DNA of 64,000 bases from Lepidonotus clava (taxonomy: Eukaryota; Annelida; Polychaeta; Phyllodocida; Polynoidae). Within the stretch, counting starts at the first letter, position 1. Each line of letters starts with the position of its first letter. The notes under the pieces are model-generated. The model had not been told where the DNA came from. It saw only the letters and a list, made by a program, of their open reading frames with translations, and searched no databases. The stretch covers positions 56,249,526 to 56,313,525 of the forward strand of contig OW387138.1 of NCBI GenBank assembly GCA_936440205.1, written 5' to 3'. Both the position numbers and the translations under genes were made by a program. Shown piece by piece: positions 53,775-64,000 of this stretch.

Positions 53775-54720
53775 CTTGAGAGGTGTAGTAACACTGTTAC
53801 GCACCCTTAGCATGTTGGGTGTAGTCTGCTTGAAGTTCAGCAATAGATATGAGTGCCTTGCCGATGTTTCTTCTTGATATACGTTAGTAAGAAAACGAGG
53901 ATGAGTTGGAAACACTTGACGTGATAAAGCATGAATTTGACTCATATCTCTTGGATTTTTGAAAAATATCATGTAATGAGAGTTCAGACTAAGTGTTTTG
54001 AAATCCTTATTAGGAAGAAATAAATTTTGAGTTATAAATATAACACTCATATTTCTATGATGAGAACCTTTTATGAATAGATCTCTTATAAGAGGTGCAT
54101 CTTCTTTATCTAAGAGATTGTCTATTATAAGTAGAGAATGTTTAGATAAATCTTTTTTTCCATGTAAAAGTTCATCTCTTGAAAGGAGACCTTCGTTGAA
54201 TTTAACTTTTCCTTGATACTTCTTGAAAATGTCTTGCCATTGTCCATACAATATATAATCTCAGCGACCGGTGGATTTATTACATCTTTCGCCTTTTCTA
54301 TAATCTCAAACACTAATTGAGTTTTACCACATCCTGAAGGTCCAGCGATATGTAACATAGTTATACATTATTTATTATTTGCGCCGTGTGTGCGCTATTG
54401 TATTTACTGCGTAGATAGAAAAGTTCTAGAAGGTTCTAGGGAGTACGCCCTCCCCCCTCCTGTCACGTGACACAGGGGTGGGCCGAGAGCTGCTCATATA
54501 GGCAGGGCCTGGTGCTGCCTGGGAGGATCGACCTGGGGCCTCCTGCCAGCAACACCCACTTTGGGGTGTGTCATGTGTGTGGATCATGGATTAATAAAAA
54601 CCATCATAATCAAGAACCTGGACTTATTCTTCAAATAGTCACCCTGTGTGACAGATAAGACATGTGAAAGGTCCTTGTAGTCTTGGGTCAAATGCAATTT
54701 CCTTTACACTTTCCATTTTT
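53775..54720 (-). pseudogene. Polinton packaging ATPase, copy 2
   Basis: Matches 15,270-15,880, including GPSGCGKTQLVFEIIEKAKD, DELLHGKKDLSKHSLLIID and SVIFITQNLFLPNKD. Interrupted by the solo LTR just upstream of the Walker A motif. Broken fossil. Confidence 0.85.
54351..54653. mobile_element. Solo LTR (303 bp) inside Polinton copy 2
   Basis: Starts TGTAACATAG and ends CTGTGTGACA (TG...CA), with the 4-bp duplication GATA on both sides (54,347-54,350 and 54,654-54,657). Copy 1 (near 15,328-15,331) shows the unoccupied site with one GATA. ATTAATAAAAACC near 54,590 on the plus strand suggests plus orientation. Consistent with a Ty3/gypsy-like LTR; no internal region remains. Confidence 0.88.
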
Positions 54721-55350
54721 TCTATTTAATGAATCTATATCACGTCTTACCCGGTCGAAGGTTAATGTACTGAATGACACGTTTAATGCAAACAATCCAT
54801 TTTGTATGGTTTAGATAATATAAGAGTGTTTTTCCTGTAACAAAATAAAATAACAACAGATCAAAAGTGATGGCATCATAACAACATTTTATGTGGAACG
54901 AAACAAAAGAATACCAAATTAACAGTGGAAACTCTGATAACATGGGTTTTTCTCTTTCACAAAACAAAAGAATAATAAATTAATGAAACCGAACCATAAA
55001 CGTTCCCCATACGTTTTCTTTTATTTGAACTGTTTCTTATGGGACAGCCCCTGGATGTCGGCTGCAAAACGCACCCTCCCACCCAAAATCCACCGACCGC
55101 TGAACCACGCCCGCGAGGCCGATAAGACGCGAACAGAGCGGTGGGCATTAAAAATAAAGGGGTGCACTTTAGGCACCCTCTTTCTCTTTCAAGAAAGCGT
55201 TGGACGCCGTTTGAGGCGTCTGTGTTTTATATTCTAATTATTGAATTTAACTGTTTATAACCATTTAACGTATGGATAGAATTACCAGCTTGAAAGTATC
55301 AACTCTATTATCAGCTCGTATGTTACAGTAGATAAACCTTTTGTTTCAAT

Positions 55351-55687
55351 CACGGGAAATTTTTGAACTCATACAGTAAGTAGTCTTGGCCGTGTCTGAA
55401 TCAATTTGCTCTAAACCGTGTCAAGGAGTGTAAGTCTTACTCCACCATTAACCCTGAAACAGCAAAGTATCATTATACCACCCATAGCAGTGGGCGTGTT
55501 AGGTAATATTTTTGCGCCTACCTCATAGTTTCCCTTCCCCTCCTGGCGTGTATATAAGTGTAAGTCAGGGGGTGTTAACTATATTGTGTCACAAGAGTCC
55601 CGTCCACTCATAGTTCTGTTAACACGACCAACCTTCTCGGCGTCTTAACGTACCTACCCTCCATTCAGGCACCAATATAATTGCCAG
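55351..55687 (+). repeat. R5: copy of the R repeat
   Basis: Begins CACGGGAAATTTTTGAACTC, contains GTGTATATAAGTG and is followed by CAGTGGCGTACCCAGG. Adjacent to Polinton copy 2 on its left. Confidence 0.88.
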
Positions 55688-57576
55688 CAGTGGCGTACCC
55701 AGGCACCCCCCCCCCCTCAGGGGGGGGGGGTTCCCATGGTGTCCGGACCCCCCTCAGATTTCTCAAATTTTACACAATTAAACTACCAATAAAGGGAATT
55801 ATCCAAATAAGGGGTCTCTGGAACCCCCTCAGATTTATCAAAGTTTGTATGCCTATAGGGGGAATGATGTGGGTTGTATCCTGCAAATGGGTTGTATCAC
55901 GCATCTACACTTGAATGCTTATGAAATAGCTTCGATTAATTTGATCATCATAATTTTGCTATTTTTTGCAATTATCACATGGGACAAAATGTCATCCATC
56001 TGAAATTCAATCATGACTTCATACTTTTTGCTAATATCTATTCTGACGATTGGATTAAGCATTTTGGCTCCATAATCTTAAAATTTCGTTTGGAATTTCT
56101 TATTAAATTATTTAATATTTTTCTATCAAAAATGAGCCTATAAAATCCGCCATGCAAAGCTTACATGCGCGATATAACAACCGACCGTTCATTCTTATTC
56201 ATATAAATAAGAATTTACCTTTAAAAAGGGCAACTTCAGGGCTACACTATTATTTTTCTACACCGGCCTTCCCACATTTACGTCATATAATTTATAAACG
56301 CAGGTTGATATGGGTTTCCAAGCTTAATAAAAAATGCACCAAATACACTATAGATGCAGGGGTAACCCACCCTTTATAACATATGAAAAAGGAATGAAAA
56401 AGGTGTGCGAGTGTAACGGTGACACTGGGGGATATAGGACGTCGTGTGCTAGGCCAGCCTATCCGACTCTAGCGGGATTCGAACAAGCAAGTTGTTCCAT
56501 TATCATAGACTGTATGCGCAGGCCAGTGTCGCGGCTCGCCGATAAGGAACTCCGGAGGGGGCCTTTTAAACAACCATTGGCCTACATGGGCTGATGCAAT
56601 GCGACGGGATACTACTGAGTTTGCTGACCTAATAAGAATAGACGAGGCTGAAGCGCAGAAGGAGTATAGTGTACACGCAACTAGGGTAAAACAGGGTTGT
56701 ATCGCTCACATTGGTATATCATTAGCACATTTTGTTTTAATAGCCCTTACATATAGAAAAGAAAATATATAAAATCACAAATAATTCATAATAATTAATG
56801 AAATGCGTCAAAACAGCGATAAAGCGTGATTTAACTTTATAACCTCTATGATTACTTAATAATGAAACAATTTTCTTCCCATTATGCTGGGTACAACCCT
56901 TATCATGAAATGAAAGTAATATTTTTGAGAAATCTTATCACCAGATTTCTTAAACTCGCTTGTGAGACTGGTTTAAGCATTATAAGGCAAAAATAATTTG
57001 GTCTTTCCAAACCTTTCCCAACCTAGCTACTGAACTCAGTAACAGAATAAAACATGTCTAACTAATACAATTCACAAGTTATAGCCTCATAAACGTATTC
57101 TAAATTTGTATTTCGCCTAATGTATTGTTTACCATTTCAACTAGAACTCTCCACCTTAACTTTTTTTTAAGGTCCTTAGTTACGGTTTAACTAAAACAGT
57201 TAGAAATACAGGATTTTTAAAACAGATTTTCTTGAAACACATTATTTAGGAGTTAAACCAGGCTGCCTAAACCAGATTCTTAAACTTCTTGGAAATACTG
57301 GGTGAAAGGCTTGAAAGCGCACATGGTCTTCACTGAAAATGATAATATTAAATAACCTTGACTACACATAAAACTATTATTTTGTGAGATTTCAAGTTTT
57401 TACCCTTATTTAACTCTCGACATAAGAAATGATAAATGCGCTATATTAGCCTGACGGGCCATGCCCCCTCCCCCCCTCCCCTGTTAAATCATGTTGTTTA
57501 AAAAGGGGCCCCTCCCACGTAGATTAATGCATTGCCCCCCCCCCCCCCCACCTACAAATTCCTGGGTCCGCCCCTG
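55688..57576. mobile_element. hAT-like non-autonomous element, ~1.9 kb
   Basis: Left end CAGTGGCGTACCCAGG, right end (inward) CAGGGGCGGACCCAGG, both followed by C/G homopolymer runs; such 'CAGNGGCG(T/G)A' ends are typical of hAT-type MITEs in invertebrates. No coding frame. Inverted sibling at 40,299-41,845. No 8-bp duplication found, probably because it is embedded in a larger mobile unit. Confidence 0.5.
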
Positions 57577-57662
57577 CATCCCCCCGGACCGGCCCTTGGG
57601 CCATCCTTTCATTTTAACACCATTATTACAAATTAAACTTCCGAAAAAATTGAAAATTTGAA

Positions 57663-57709
57663 GTGGTAGGTGGTAATCGAGTGCATGAAGTTCGATTAGC
57701 TCCTACCAC
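57663..57709. other. Hairpin, second copy
   Basis: GTGGTAGGTGGTAATCGA pairs with TCGATTAGCTCCTACCAC around an 11-base loop; two mismatches here, one in the copy at 40,166. Confidence 0.65.
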
Positions 57710-57991
57710 CCAGGTCTGGCGAATTCATCTATGCCATTATTCAGTTCATTTCATTTCATTGTAGTTTGCACAACCAGACCCAATCACCTATAGAGTTTGC
57801 GACATATATATACCGTGGGTATAATCGGGCCAACGAGAAAGGTGTTTACCAAAAAGAGACACTTTGTAGTTTCGGTCGTTGTGTTTAAGTGGGTTTTCCG
57901 ATTTGGAAAACAAGCAATACCACAAGTTATTAATTTTGATCGCCCTCAATTGTCACTTCTAGCATCTGAATAAACAGGAGACACTGGGCAT

Positions 57992-58074
57992 CACGGGAAG
58001 ATTTTGACCTCATACACTAATAGACTTGGCCCTGTTTGAATTACTTTGCTATATACCGTGTCAATCAGTGTAAG
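57992..58074 (+). repeat. R6: truncated copy of the R repeat
   Basis: CACGGGAAGATTTTGACCTC through ATACCGTGTCAATCAGTGTA; only the first ~83 bases remain. Confidence 0.8.
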
Positions 58075-58400
58075 GGATGTGTTCACACTCTTGCAGTGTC
58101 AATAGTATGGAGGTTACATAACAGCCTCCCCACCCACCCACCCCCGCCCAGCTGGGGACATCTATAATTAGCACTATGTTTGGTTGTCTCATTTTAGTTA
58201 TTTCCAAGCCCTTTCTATGTCTGACCAGAGGTGTTGGTAAAGGCCTAGACTGCAGAGCAACCCACGGGGAGACCTGCAGGGCTATCCCCCTGACCTCTTC
58301 CCGGCCCCCTACTCCCCCTAACCCTGTCAGTGGCAATACCACACAAAAAATATAATTTTAAGTTTCAGTTATTTTGCAATGCCTATAGGATCTAAAAATA

Positions 58401-60152
58401 GTGTGGAAGAAAAGAATCATTTAGAAGAAAAGAATCATTTAGAAGGGTTTTAAGGCTGATTTGAGCACTTTGAAAAATTTCCAAATTCTAAATATTTATT
58501 GCTCCCATAAAAAGTGAACTATGGGTGAAAACTGACTTTGAGGTGGTAGCCCCAAGTGAGAGGGTCCATTCTATACATGTCAGGAAATTCTGTGACGATT
58601 ACAACATTATCTAGAAAATCACAACGATTTTTACTGTTTTTTTCACACAGGAAAACTCAACCAGTAGATTTTGCTAAAACCTTCCAGGAATAATAATTAG
58701 GCCTATCTTATGCCAAAAATGTTGTTGAATTCATGGGCATCAAATTATCAGGGGGCACCTCAGGGAACAAGCCCTCATAGGCCAGCCTGAAGTCACTTTA
58801 CTCATTTCCCGGCCCTAGCTCCTTGATAATCTTAGGATGAAAGGAACAGATGACTTGTGGAGGAAAAGCATCTTTTAGTAGGGTTTTTAGGCAGATTTGA
58901 GCAATTTAAAAAAATTTCAAATTTGAAATATTCATGGCTCCCATAAAAAGTGAACTATGGGTGAAAACTGACTTTGAGATTGTAGCCCCAAGTGATAGGG
59001 TCCATTCTATACATGTCAGGAAATTCTGTGACGATTACAACGTTATCTGGAAAATCACAACGATTTTTACTGTTTTTTTCACACAGAAAAACTCAACCAG
59101 TAGATTTTGCTAAAACCTTCCAGGAATAATAATTAGGCCTATCTTATGCCAAAAATGTTGTTGAATTTATAGGCATTGAATTATCAGGGGCCCACCTCAG
59201 GGACCAAGGATAGGTGCAGGTACCTGGCCCATTACATTATAGTGGTGGTTGGTTACCAACCATCCCCCCTCCTGTATTGTTTCTATCTTGATTTGAGGCT
59301 CAGGCCTACCAGAAGGACACATCCAATCCCACTATGATGTATTAGGCTGGCCACCTGCACCCATCCTTAACCCATGAGTTGTCCCCGAGAAAATTTGCTG
59401 CCCATATATCCGACAATATTTTTGGCATGAGATAGGCCTAGATATCATTTATGCAAGTTTTTAGCAAAATCCATTGGTTGGGGTTTTCACTGTAAGAATT
59501 AAGGTAAAAATCTGTCTAAATTTCTAGAAAATGTTTTATTAGTCTCACAGTTTCCTGACTAGTTTATAATGGTCATTCTTAGTCGGGGCTACAAGCTCAG
59601 AGTCAGTTTTGACTCATAGTTGACTCATACTGGGAGTCAAAAATGTTTCAAATTTGGAAATTTTTCAAAGTGCTCAAATCGGCATGAAAACCCTATCAAA
59701 AGGTTCTTTTCTTCCACAAGCCATCAGCTCTTTGCAACCTGAGAATATCAGGAGGCTAGAGGTGGCTATTCGTAGAGGGATGGTCAGGGACATGGAGTAA
59801 AGGCTGGGAAATATGTAAAAGGATTTCCATCAATTAGGGGACATTTTTGGCATAAGATGGGCCTAATTATCATTTATGAAAGATTTTAGCAAAATCCATT
59901 GGTTGAGTCTTTCAGTATAAAAATAAGGTGAAAAATCTTTCTAAATTTCTAGATAATGTTGTAATCATCACAGAATTTTCTGGCATGTATAGAATTGTCC
60001 TTCTCACTCGGGGCTACAACCTGAGAGTCACATTTGACCCATAGTTGACTCCTTCTGGGAGTCATAAATGTTTTAAATTTGGATTTTTTTCAAAGTGCTC
60101 AAATCGGCATGAAAACCCTATCAAAAGCTTCTTTTCTTCCACAAGTCATCAG
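58401..60152. repeat. Four-copy inverted array of a ~330-bp unit
   Basis: Two direct copies (58,401-58,755 and about 58,855-59,205) are followed by two inverted copies (about 59,412-59,727 and 59,837-60,152). Shared words are CATTCTATACATGTCAGGAA, CAACGATTTTTACTGTTTTT, TTTTGCTAAAACCTTCCAGG (direct) and GGTTTTCATGCCGATTTGAG (inverted copies, opposite strand). The whole can fold as a long imperfect palindrome. No coding frame. Confidence 0.85.
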
Positions 60153-60172
60153 GAATTTGCTTTAGTAACAGA

Positions 60173-60509
60173 CACGGGAAGAATTTGAACTCATACATTA
60201 GACAGGCTCGGGCTTGTCTGAAACCACTTGCTCTAAAACGTGTCAAGGAGTGTAAGTCTTACTTCACCATTATCCCTGACACAGCAAAGTATCATTATAC
60301 CACCCATAGCAGTGGGCGTGTTAGGTAATACTTTTGCGCCCACCTCAAAGTTTCCCTTGCCCTTCTGGCGTGTATATAAGTGTAAGTCAGGGGGTGTTAA
60401 CTATATTGTGTCACAATAGTCCCATCCGCTCATAGTTCTCTTCACACGCCCAACCTTCTCGGCGTCTTAGCGTACCCACACTCCATTCAGGCACCAATAT
60501 AATTGCCAG
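60173..60509 (+). repeat. R7: copy of the R repeat, left end of a second F copy
   Basis: Begins CACGGGAAGAATTTGAACTC and ends ATTGCCAG followed by CAGTGGCGTATCCAG. Confidence 0.88.
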
Positions 60510-63500
60510 CAGTGGCGTATCCAGTTCCCCCCCCCCCCCCATCAGGGCGGGAGTGGGGGGGGGGGGGTCCCCATGTTCGGTTGACCCCCCTCCGATTTCT
60601 CAAATTTTACGCAATTAAACTACCAATAAAGGGAATTATCCAAATTAGGGGGTCTCTGGAACCCCTCAGATTTAGCAAAGTTTCTATGCCTAAAGACCTA
60701 TACGGGGAATGTGGGTTGTATTTGATGGCCGCGCTTTACCAGTGTTCTACTCTCACTGTACTTAGAAGTTAGTAGGCATTAAAAGACTGTGTTTCACTCC
60801 GATCTAGTATATTTGTAAATTTAGATGAAACATATATTATGACTCACATTATCTGTTCAATATACTCTGTACGATCGGCCGTAGACTGCCAGGTACACAC
60901 AAAAAACATAGTTTAGCGTGAAGCTGTGATTTAAGGTAAATTCTAACCTATAGCTATCATGCTCCCGAGGTTAACTAGTGTTACTATATAAAAACAAAAA
61001 ATAAAAGGACATTTGACACAAAGTGTAGTTAAAATCTAGTGTACTATTTTATTGCTGAATCGATTCTATTAATCTTTATCCTCGGCGCACCACTCGCACA
61101 ACACCTCGGAGCACATGATGCTGGCAGGCTCGCCCCCCTCACAGTCGGCGTGGTAGCACCGGCCGCAGTAGTTGCAGACCAAGTACATTCTGAAATATTA
61201 CGGAGGCATGTTTAAATACACATTTTTTTAAATTGTGTGCACGAACTAATCGGACCATCATCAATCACAATTTTTAGTAACCGTACGAAATTCGGCGTTC
61301 ACTCCAACGTCAACATTAAGATTCTATGCCCTCGTTATTTTTTGCCTAGTAGCATCATCGAAAATCATTGTCGCTATATAATATTATTTATTATGAAAAA
61401 AAAACCCGGCGTACCTGTAGTTGCCATCCAAGAATATGGCCTGCGGTTGTGTGGCGTGTTGGTCTTCGGCAAACGTTTCCATCGCCTTCCACCTTTGGTC
61501 CGTTAAGTACTCCTCCTGCTCCTGAAAAAAATTGTGTGGTTATAGTTAAATGTGCAAAAGTCAATTTTGCACTTACTACATACCAGCGTGTCCCTCGTAA
61601 TATTGGCAAATTTCAGAACAATTGTACTCGTGAAATCGCCCCACTCATCATTTTGTTTTGTTTATACATATTTCCCTTCATACGCTTACATGTTTTATTT
61701 CCCACTTAGCTTCATCGTGTAAATACAAATGTACCAACTTGGGTCGGATCCTCCGAACAGTAGACGCACGTCCACTCTGATGGGCCGTCCGGGAGCTGTT
61801 GTTGGTCGTGCGTCCTGGAAAAAATTTCAAAAATCATCACACCGTCCATCATTTCAACATAGGTGGTCGAAACTACCAAATCATCGGCATCTCAATTTTT
61901 CTCATCCAATCTCTATTTCATGTTATTGTGCCAGTCTGACAAATTTGCAATTTTTAAATTGTCCAAAAAAGAGCCTGTTGTTTCAGCATGTTACATGAAT
62001 TCGAGCGACCACAACTATGTCCGACCGCGAGTCCGTCGTCGGGTTTTAGACAGTGTGCATTATTTGGCATGACGATAGTCATCCTACCAGATAGTAAGTT
62101 AACAATTTTCTTTCCATGCTTCTCTTCCATCCCTGTCCATCAACAGTGTTGAACAATTTAAACCTACTTAGGGGTGAACAGGGGCGCGCACTCGGTCCAT
62201 TGGGGTTCCGTCCAGATCGTTTCCTCCTCTTCAATATTTTTCTCCTCACGCGGTGTCCATGCCTGGGATTCCTCTTCCTCCTCCGACCGCACATGGTTGC
62301 TTGAATGAGCCAAAAAAAACAACCTTTAAGTGTCTGGAATTGGTTATCTACGTGTATGGGGAGAAAACGAAAAAAAAAAGGAAAATATCTACCAAACGTA
62401 ACAGCTATTATCCACACAATTATACATTTGTTAACAAACACTCTATATATGGAAGTGTAACCCCCAAGTCATTCTCCCGCAAAGCCTGAAAAAACACTAC
62501 TTCTCTATATAGGCATGTTATCTTATCAAATTGTAGGCAAGTTATCTGATTCACCTACCGGGTTTTCTGCGCGGTCGCCATTGTTCACAATGTGGTGCTT
62601 GTGTTTAATATCAGCAAACTTCTGCGTACGTACAGCTTTTATGGTCGTGAGGCTGGCGCGGGACTGTGTGTGTGCACGTGGTGGGCACCTCCTTATAAAG
62701 CTGGTGCCCCCCCCCCCCCCCCCCGACCCCCCCGGGGGGCAGGGTAATGAGGGGCCATCTAGGTCAGCCGAGCAGCCTGAGCGACCGGTGTCAGGTGTTA
62801 CATAAGGTGTCGCTCGCGCAGCGCAGCCCTGGCAGCTGGAGGTGCACGTCCTGACACCTGACTCAAGAAACCACCCGTAAATGCACACAGCCCCACACCC
62901 CCAGCCTGTGAAATAACTTCAGAAAACGTACCTCAAAGTCGCACATCCTGGCACCGTAACCTTGCGAAGTAATTTCCTACCTTTTATTTTAAATTTGAAA
63001 GTAGTCACATTATAAGGTTTAGGGCGTAATATAATTATTCCTAATAAAAAAATGTTGCTTTTGTTGGCAAAAGCGTCTAAATCACATAATCCTAACAATG
63101 CATATAAAACACCGGACATTGTCCGAAATTAAGCTGCTGCACCCTATAGGCCGGGCCTATAGGCCTTCACCCGGGGATCACACTCACACTCGTGAGTCTA
63201 GATCTGCACACTCACACTCGTGATTCTGCACACTCACTGCCAGGTGCGTTATTTTTAAGTTTTGCACTTTTTTTTATTCCCATATATCGGGGGGTGCATA
63301 TCCAATATTTGTGGTGCACAATCTCATTAATGATGCATACGTTTTCAGCTTAATTTCGGACACTACGTGCACGAGTTCGATATATCTATAGGTCCTCTAG
63401 ATCTACAAGAAGTCGTGGCGCCGAAGGGGACATACGATCATATTTTCTTGTTCAACCACATATCCAAAATGTCCACTTATCCGCATAACAGGCAGGAAAG

Positions 63501-63735
63501 ATGCCCATGAAGGTTGCTCGAACTTTTCCTTGTGCCACATTGTATAAGGACTTATGTATCTGGATTCGACGGTGCTGGGTCGGTACCACTTCACAGCTGC
63601 AAACACATGTTGCCTCTTCTGCTCGGTTGCATTACATTGTATGTAATGTTTCATGTAGTGGGTGGTGATGCACGGTCGCTCCCGGGGGTCAGTCTGTCCG
63701 TCTTCGTACCAATTTGCCATTAGTCTAGACAACTT
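60510..63735. repeat. Segment S copy B
   Basis: Direct repeat of 23,096-26,366, differing by small indels and scattered substitutions. Beyond 63,735 the sequence continues into coding DNA that copy A lacks. Confidence 0.9.
61069..62946 (-). CDS. PHD-finger gene of element F, copy B
   Basis: Short exons read on the minus strand: ATG at 62,946 (MCDFE), then KFADIKHKHHIVNNGDRAEN, an acidic exon (SEEEEESQAWTPREEK), KTHDQQQLPDGPSEWTCVYC, EQEEYLTDQRWKAMETFAED and a last exon (MYLVCNYCGRCYHADCEGG ... CSEVLCEWC) ending at 61,069. Most borders are clean GT-AG and in phase; the acceptor of the acidic exon is uncertain. The Cys/His pattern (CVYC, CNYC, HADC, CEWC) is a split C4HC3 PHD-type zinc finger at the C-terminus. 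PHD fingers read histone tails; here it may target the element to chromatin, by inference. Looks whole, unlike copy A. Confidence 0.6.
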
Positions 63736-64000
63736 TTTACCACTGCTGGAATTTGTGCTGGAATAAGTCATGGGGCCATATTTTACGACTTTAGACTTCA
63801 CGTAAACTGAAGGCAGAAATGACTTCTCTAGGATCTCCTGTTCTGTGGGGTACATCTTTTTGTATGTTTTTTTGAGCAGCTCAAGATCGTCCGAGTCGAT
63901 CCACACATTTTCTCCTCTAAATGTCTCGAAGCCGTCGGGGAGACTCCATAGGCTCTCGCACTGCGCGAAATCTCGCTCATTGGGTACATCGAGTGTTTCC
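63403..64000 (-). CDS. Zinc-finger gene of element F, copy B (partial at right edge)
   Basis: Open from the window edge to the stop at 63,403: LDVPNERDFAQCESLWSLPD, WIDSDDLELLKKTYKKMYPT, KSKVVKYGPMTY, LMANWYEDGQTDPRERP, HVFAAVKWYRPSTVE, TMWHKEKFEQPSW, FLPVMRISGHFGYVV and a CPLRRHDFL end. The last 105 residues match copy A at 26,037-26,354. The 'MANWYEDG...VKWY...FLPV' domain occurs, as I recall, in repeat-encoded proteins of many invertebrates; its function is not known to me. The 5' part lies outside the window. Confidence 0.55.
   Translation of the reverse strand, partial: ETLDVPNERDFAQCESLWSLPDGFETFRGENVWIDSDDLELLKKTYKKMYPTEQEILEKSFLPSVYVKSKVVKYGPMTYSSTNSSSGKKLSRLMANWYEDGQTDPRERPCITTHYMKHYIQCNATEQKRQHVFAAVKWYRPSTVESRYISPYTMWHKEKFEQPSWASFLPVMRISGHFGYVVEQENMIVCPLRRHDFL

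Larger units (their letters stand above)
51712..55338 (-). mobile_element. Polinton/adintovirus-like fossil, copy 2 (fragment)
   Basis: Minus-strand relative of 14,648-17,430: the region upstream of the ATPase, the ATPase, the small hydrophobic-tail protein, the helical protein and the first part of the integrase, in the same order. Both ends are cut at R repeats (R4 at 51,711, R5 at 55,351). Two insertions absent from copy 1 lie at 53,247-53,774 and 54,351-54,653. Broken in several places besides the insertions. Confidence 0.88.
55688..57991 (+). repeat. Segment X copy 2
   Basis: Inverted relative of 37,697-41,845, without the 2.2-kb insert. Includes the conserved hairpin at 57,663-57,709 and a GCGACATATATATACCGTGG block near 57,800. 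Confidence 0.85.

Noticed and set aside
1-64000. CRISPR arrays, rRNA and bacterial-type operons
   Set aside because: None seen; genes have introns and eukaryotic promoter elements, and repeats are transposable.

Overview
The window looks like the repeat-rich nuclear DNA of a marine invertebrate animal. I cannot name the species; a mollusc or lancelet-like genome would fit. It is AT-rich, has GT-AG introns and AATAAA signals, and carries a typical metazoan set of elements: PIF/Harbinger, Polinton, L1-type LINE, YR retroelement, MITEs and a solo LTR. I see no clear host housekeeping gene, rRNA, tRNA or CRISPR. Almost all coding capacity sits in transposable or virus-like elements, many nested in each other.

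Layout. 1-762: open Gag-like frame leaving the left edge. 2,447-10,331: a large Harbinger-like DNA transposon with a decayed transposase on the minus strand and two well-preserved plus-strand genes (a 6-exon, about 459-residue Lys-rich protein and a 426-residue coiled-coil protein); a TA-flanked MITE sits inside a tandemly duplicated splice acceptor of the first. 12,605-21,289: a Polinton/adintovirus-like fossil (packaging ATPase, chromodomain integrase, penton-like capsid protein, small basic proteins, start of the major capsid protein; no DNA polymerase seen), interrupted by a TTAA-flanked MITE. 21,300-22,758: an L1-type ORF1 whose C-terminus is a NADAR/YbiA-like domain. 51,712-55,338: a second, inverted piece of the same Polinton family, carrying a solo LTR and a 528-bp insert that copy 1 lacks.

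The most unusual signal is a roughly 335-bp repeat (called R here; it begins CACGGGAAG or CACAGGAAG) present seven times. R1 (11,758) and R4 (51,711) face each other and share about 200 extra bases, including a short coding exon. R2 (22,759) and R3 (42,182) face each other inside that pair and share a different extension (a CAGTGGCGTACCCAG-type end). This is what two nested large elements with long terminal inverted repeats would look like: an outer one of about 40 kb and an inner one ('F') of about 19.4 kb. F carries a zinc-finger gene, a PHD-finger gene, a secreted/membrane protein with a split signal peptide, a 473-residue five-exon gene, a second membrane protein, a class I envelope fusion glycoprotein and an SGNH-hydrolase-like protein, several of them with their own TATA box. 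No reverse transcriptase, DNA polymerase or recognisable transposase was found in F. R7 at 60,173 starts a second copy of the left end of F that runs off the window.

Other structures: a DIRS-like YR retroelement with about 160-bp inverted ends (46,585-49,515), and a four-copy inverted array of a roughly 330-bp unit (58,401-60,152). All comparisons were made by eye, so identities are approximate and coordinates of repeat edges may be off by a few bases.
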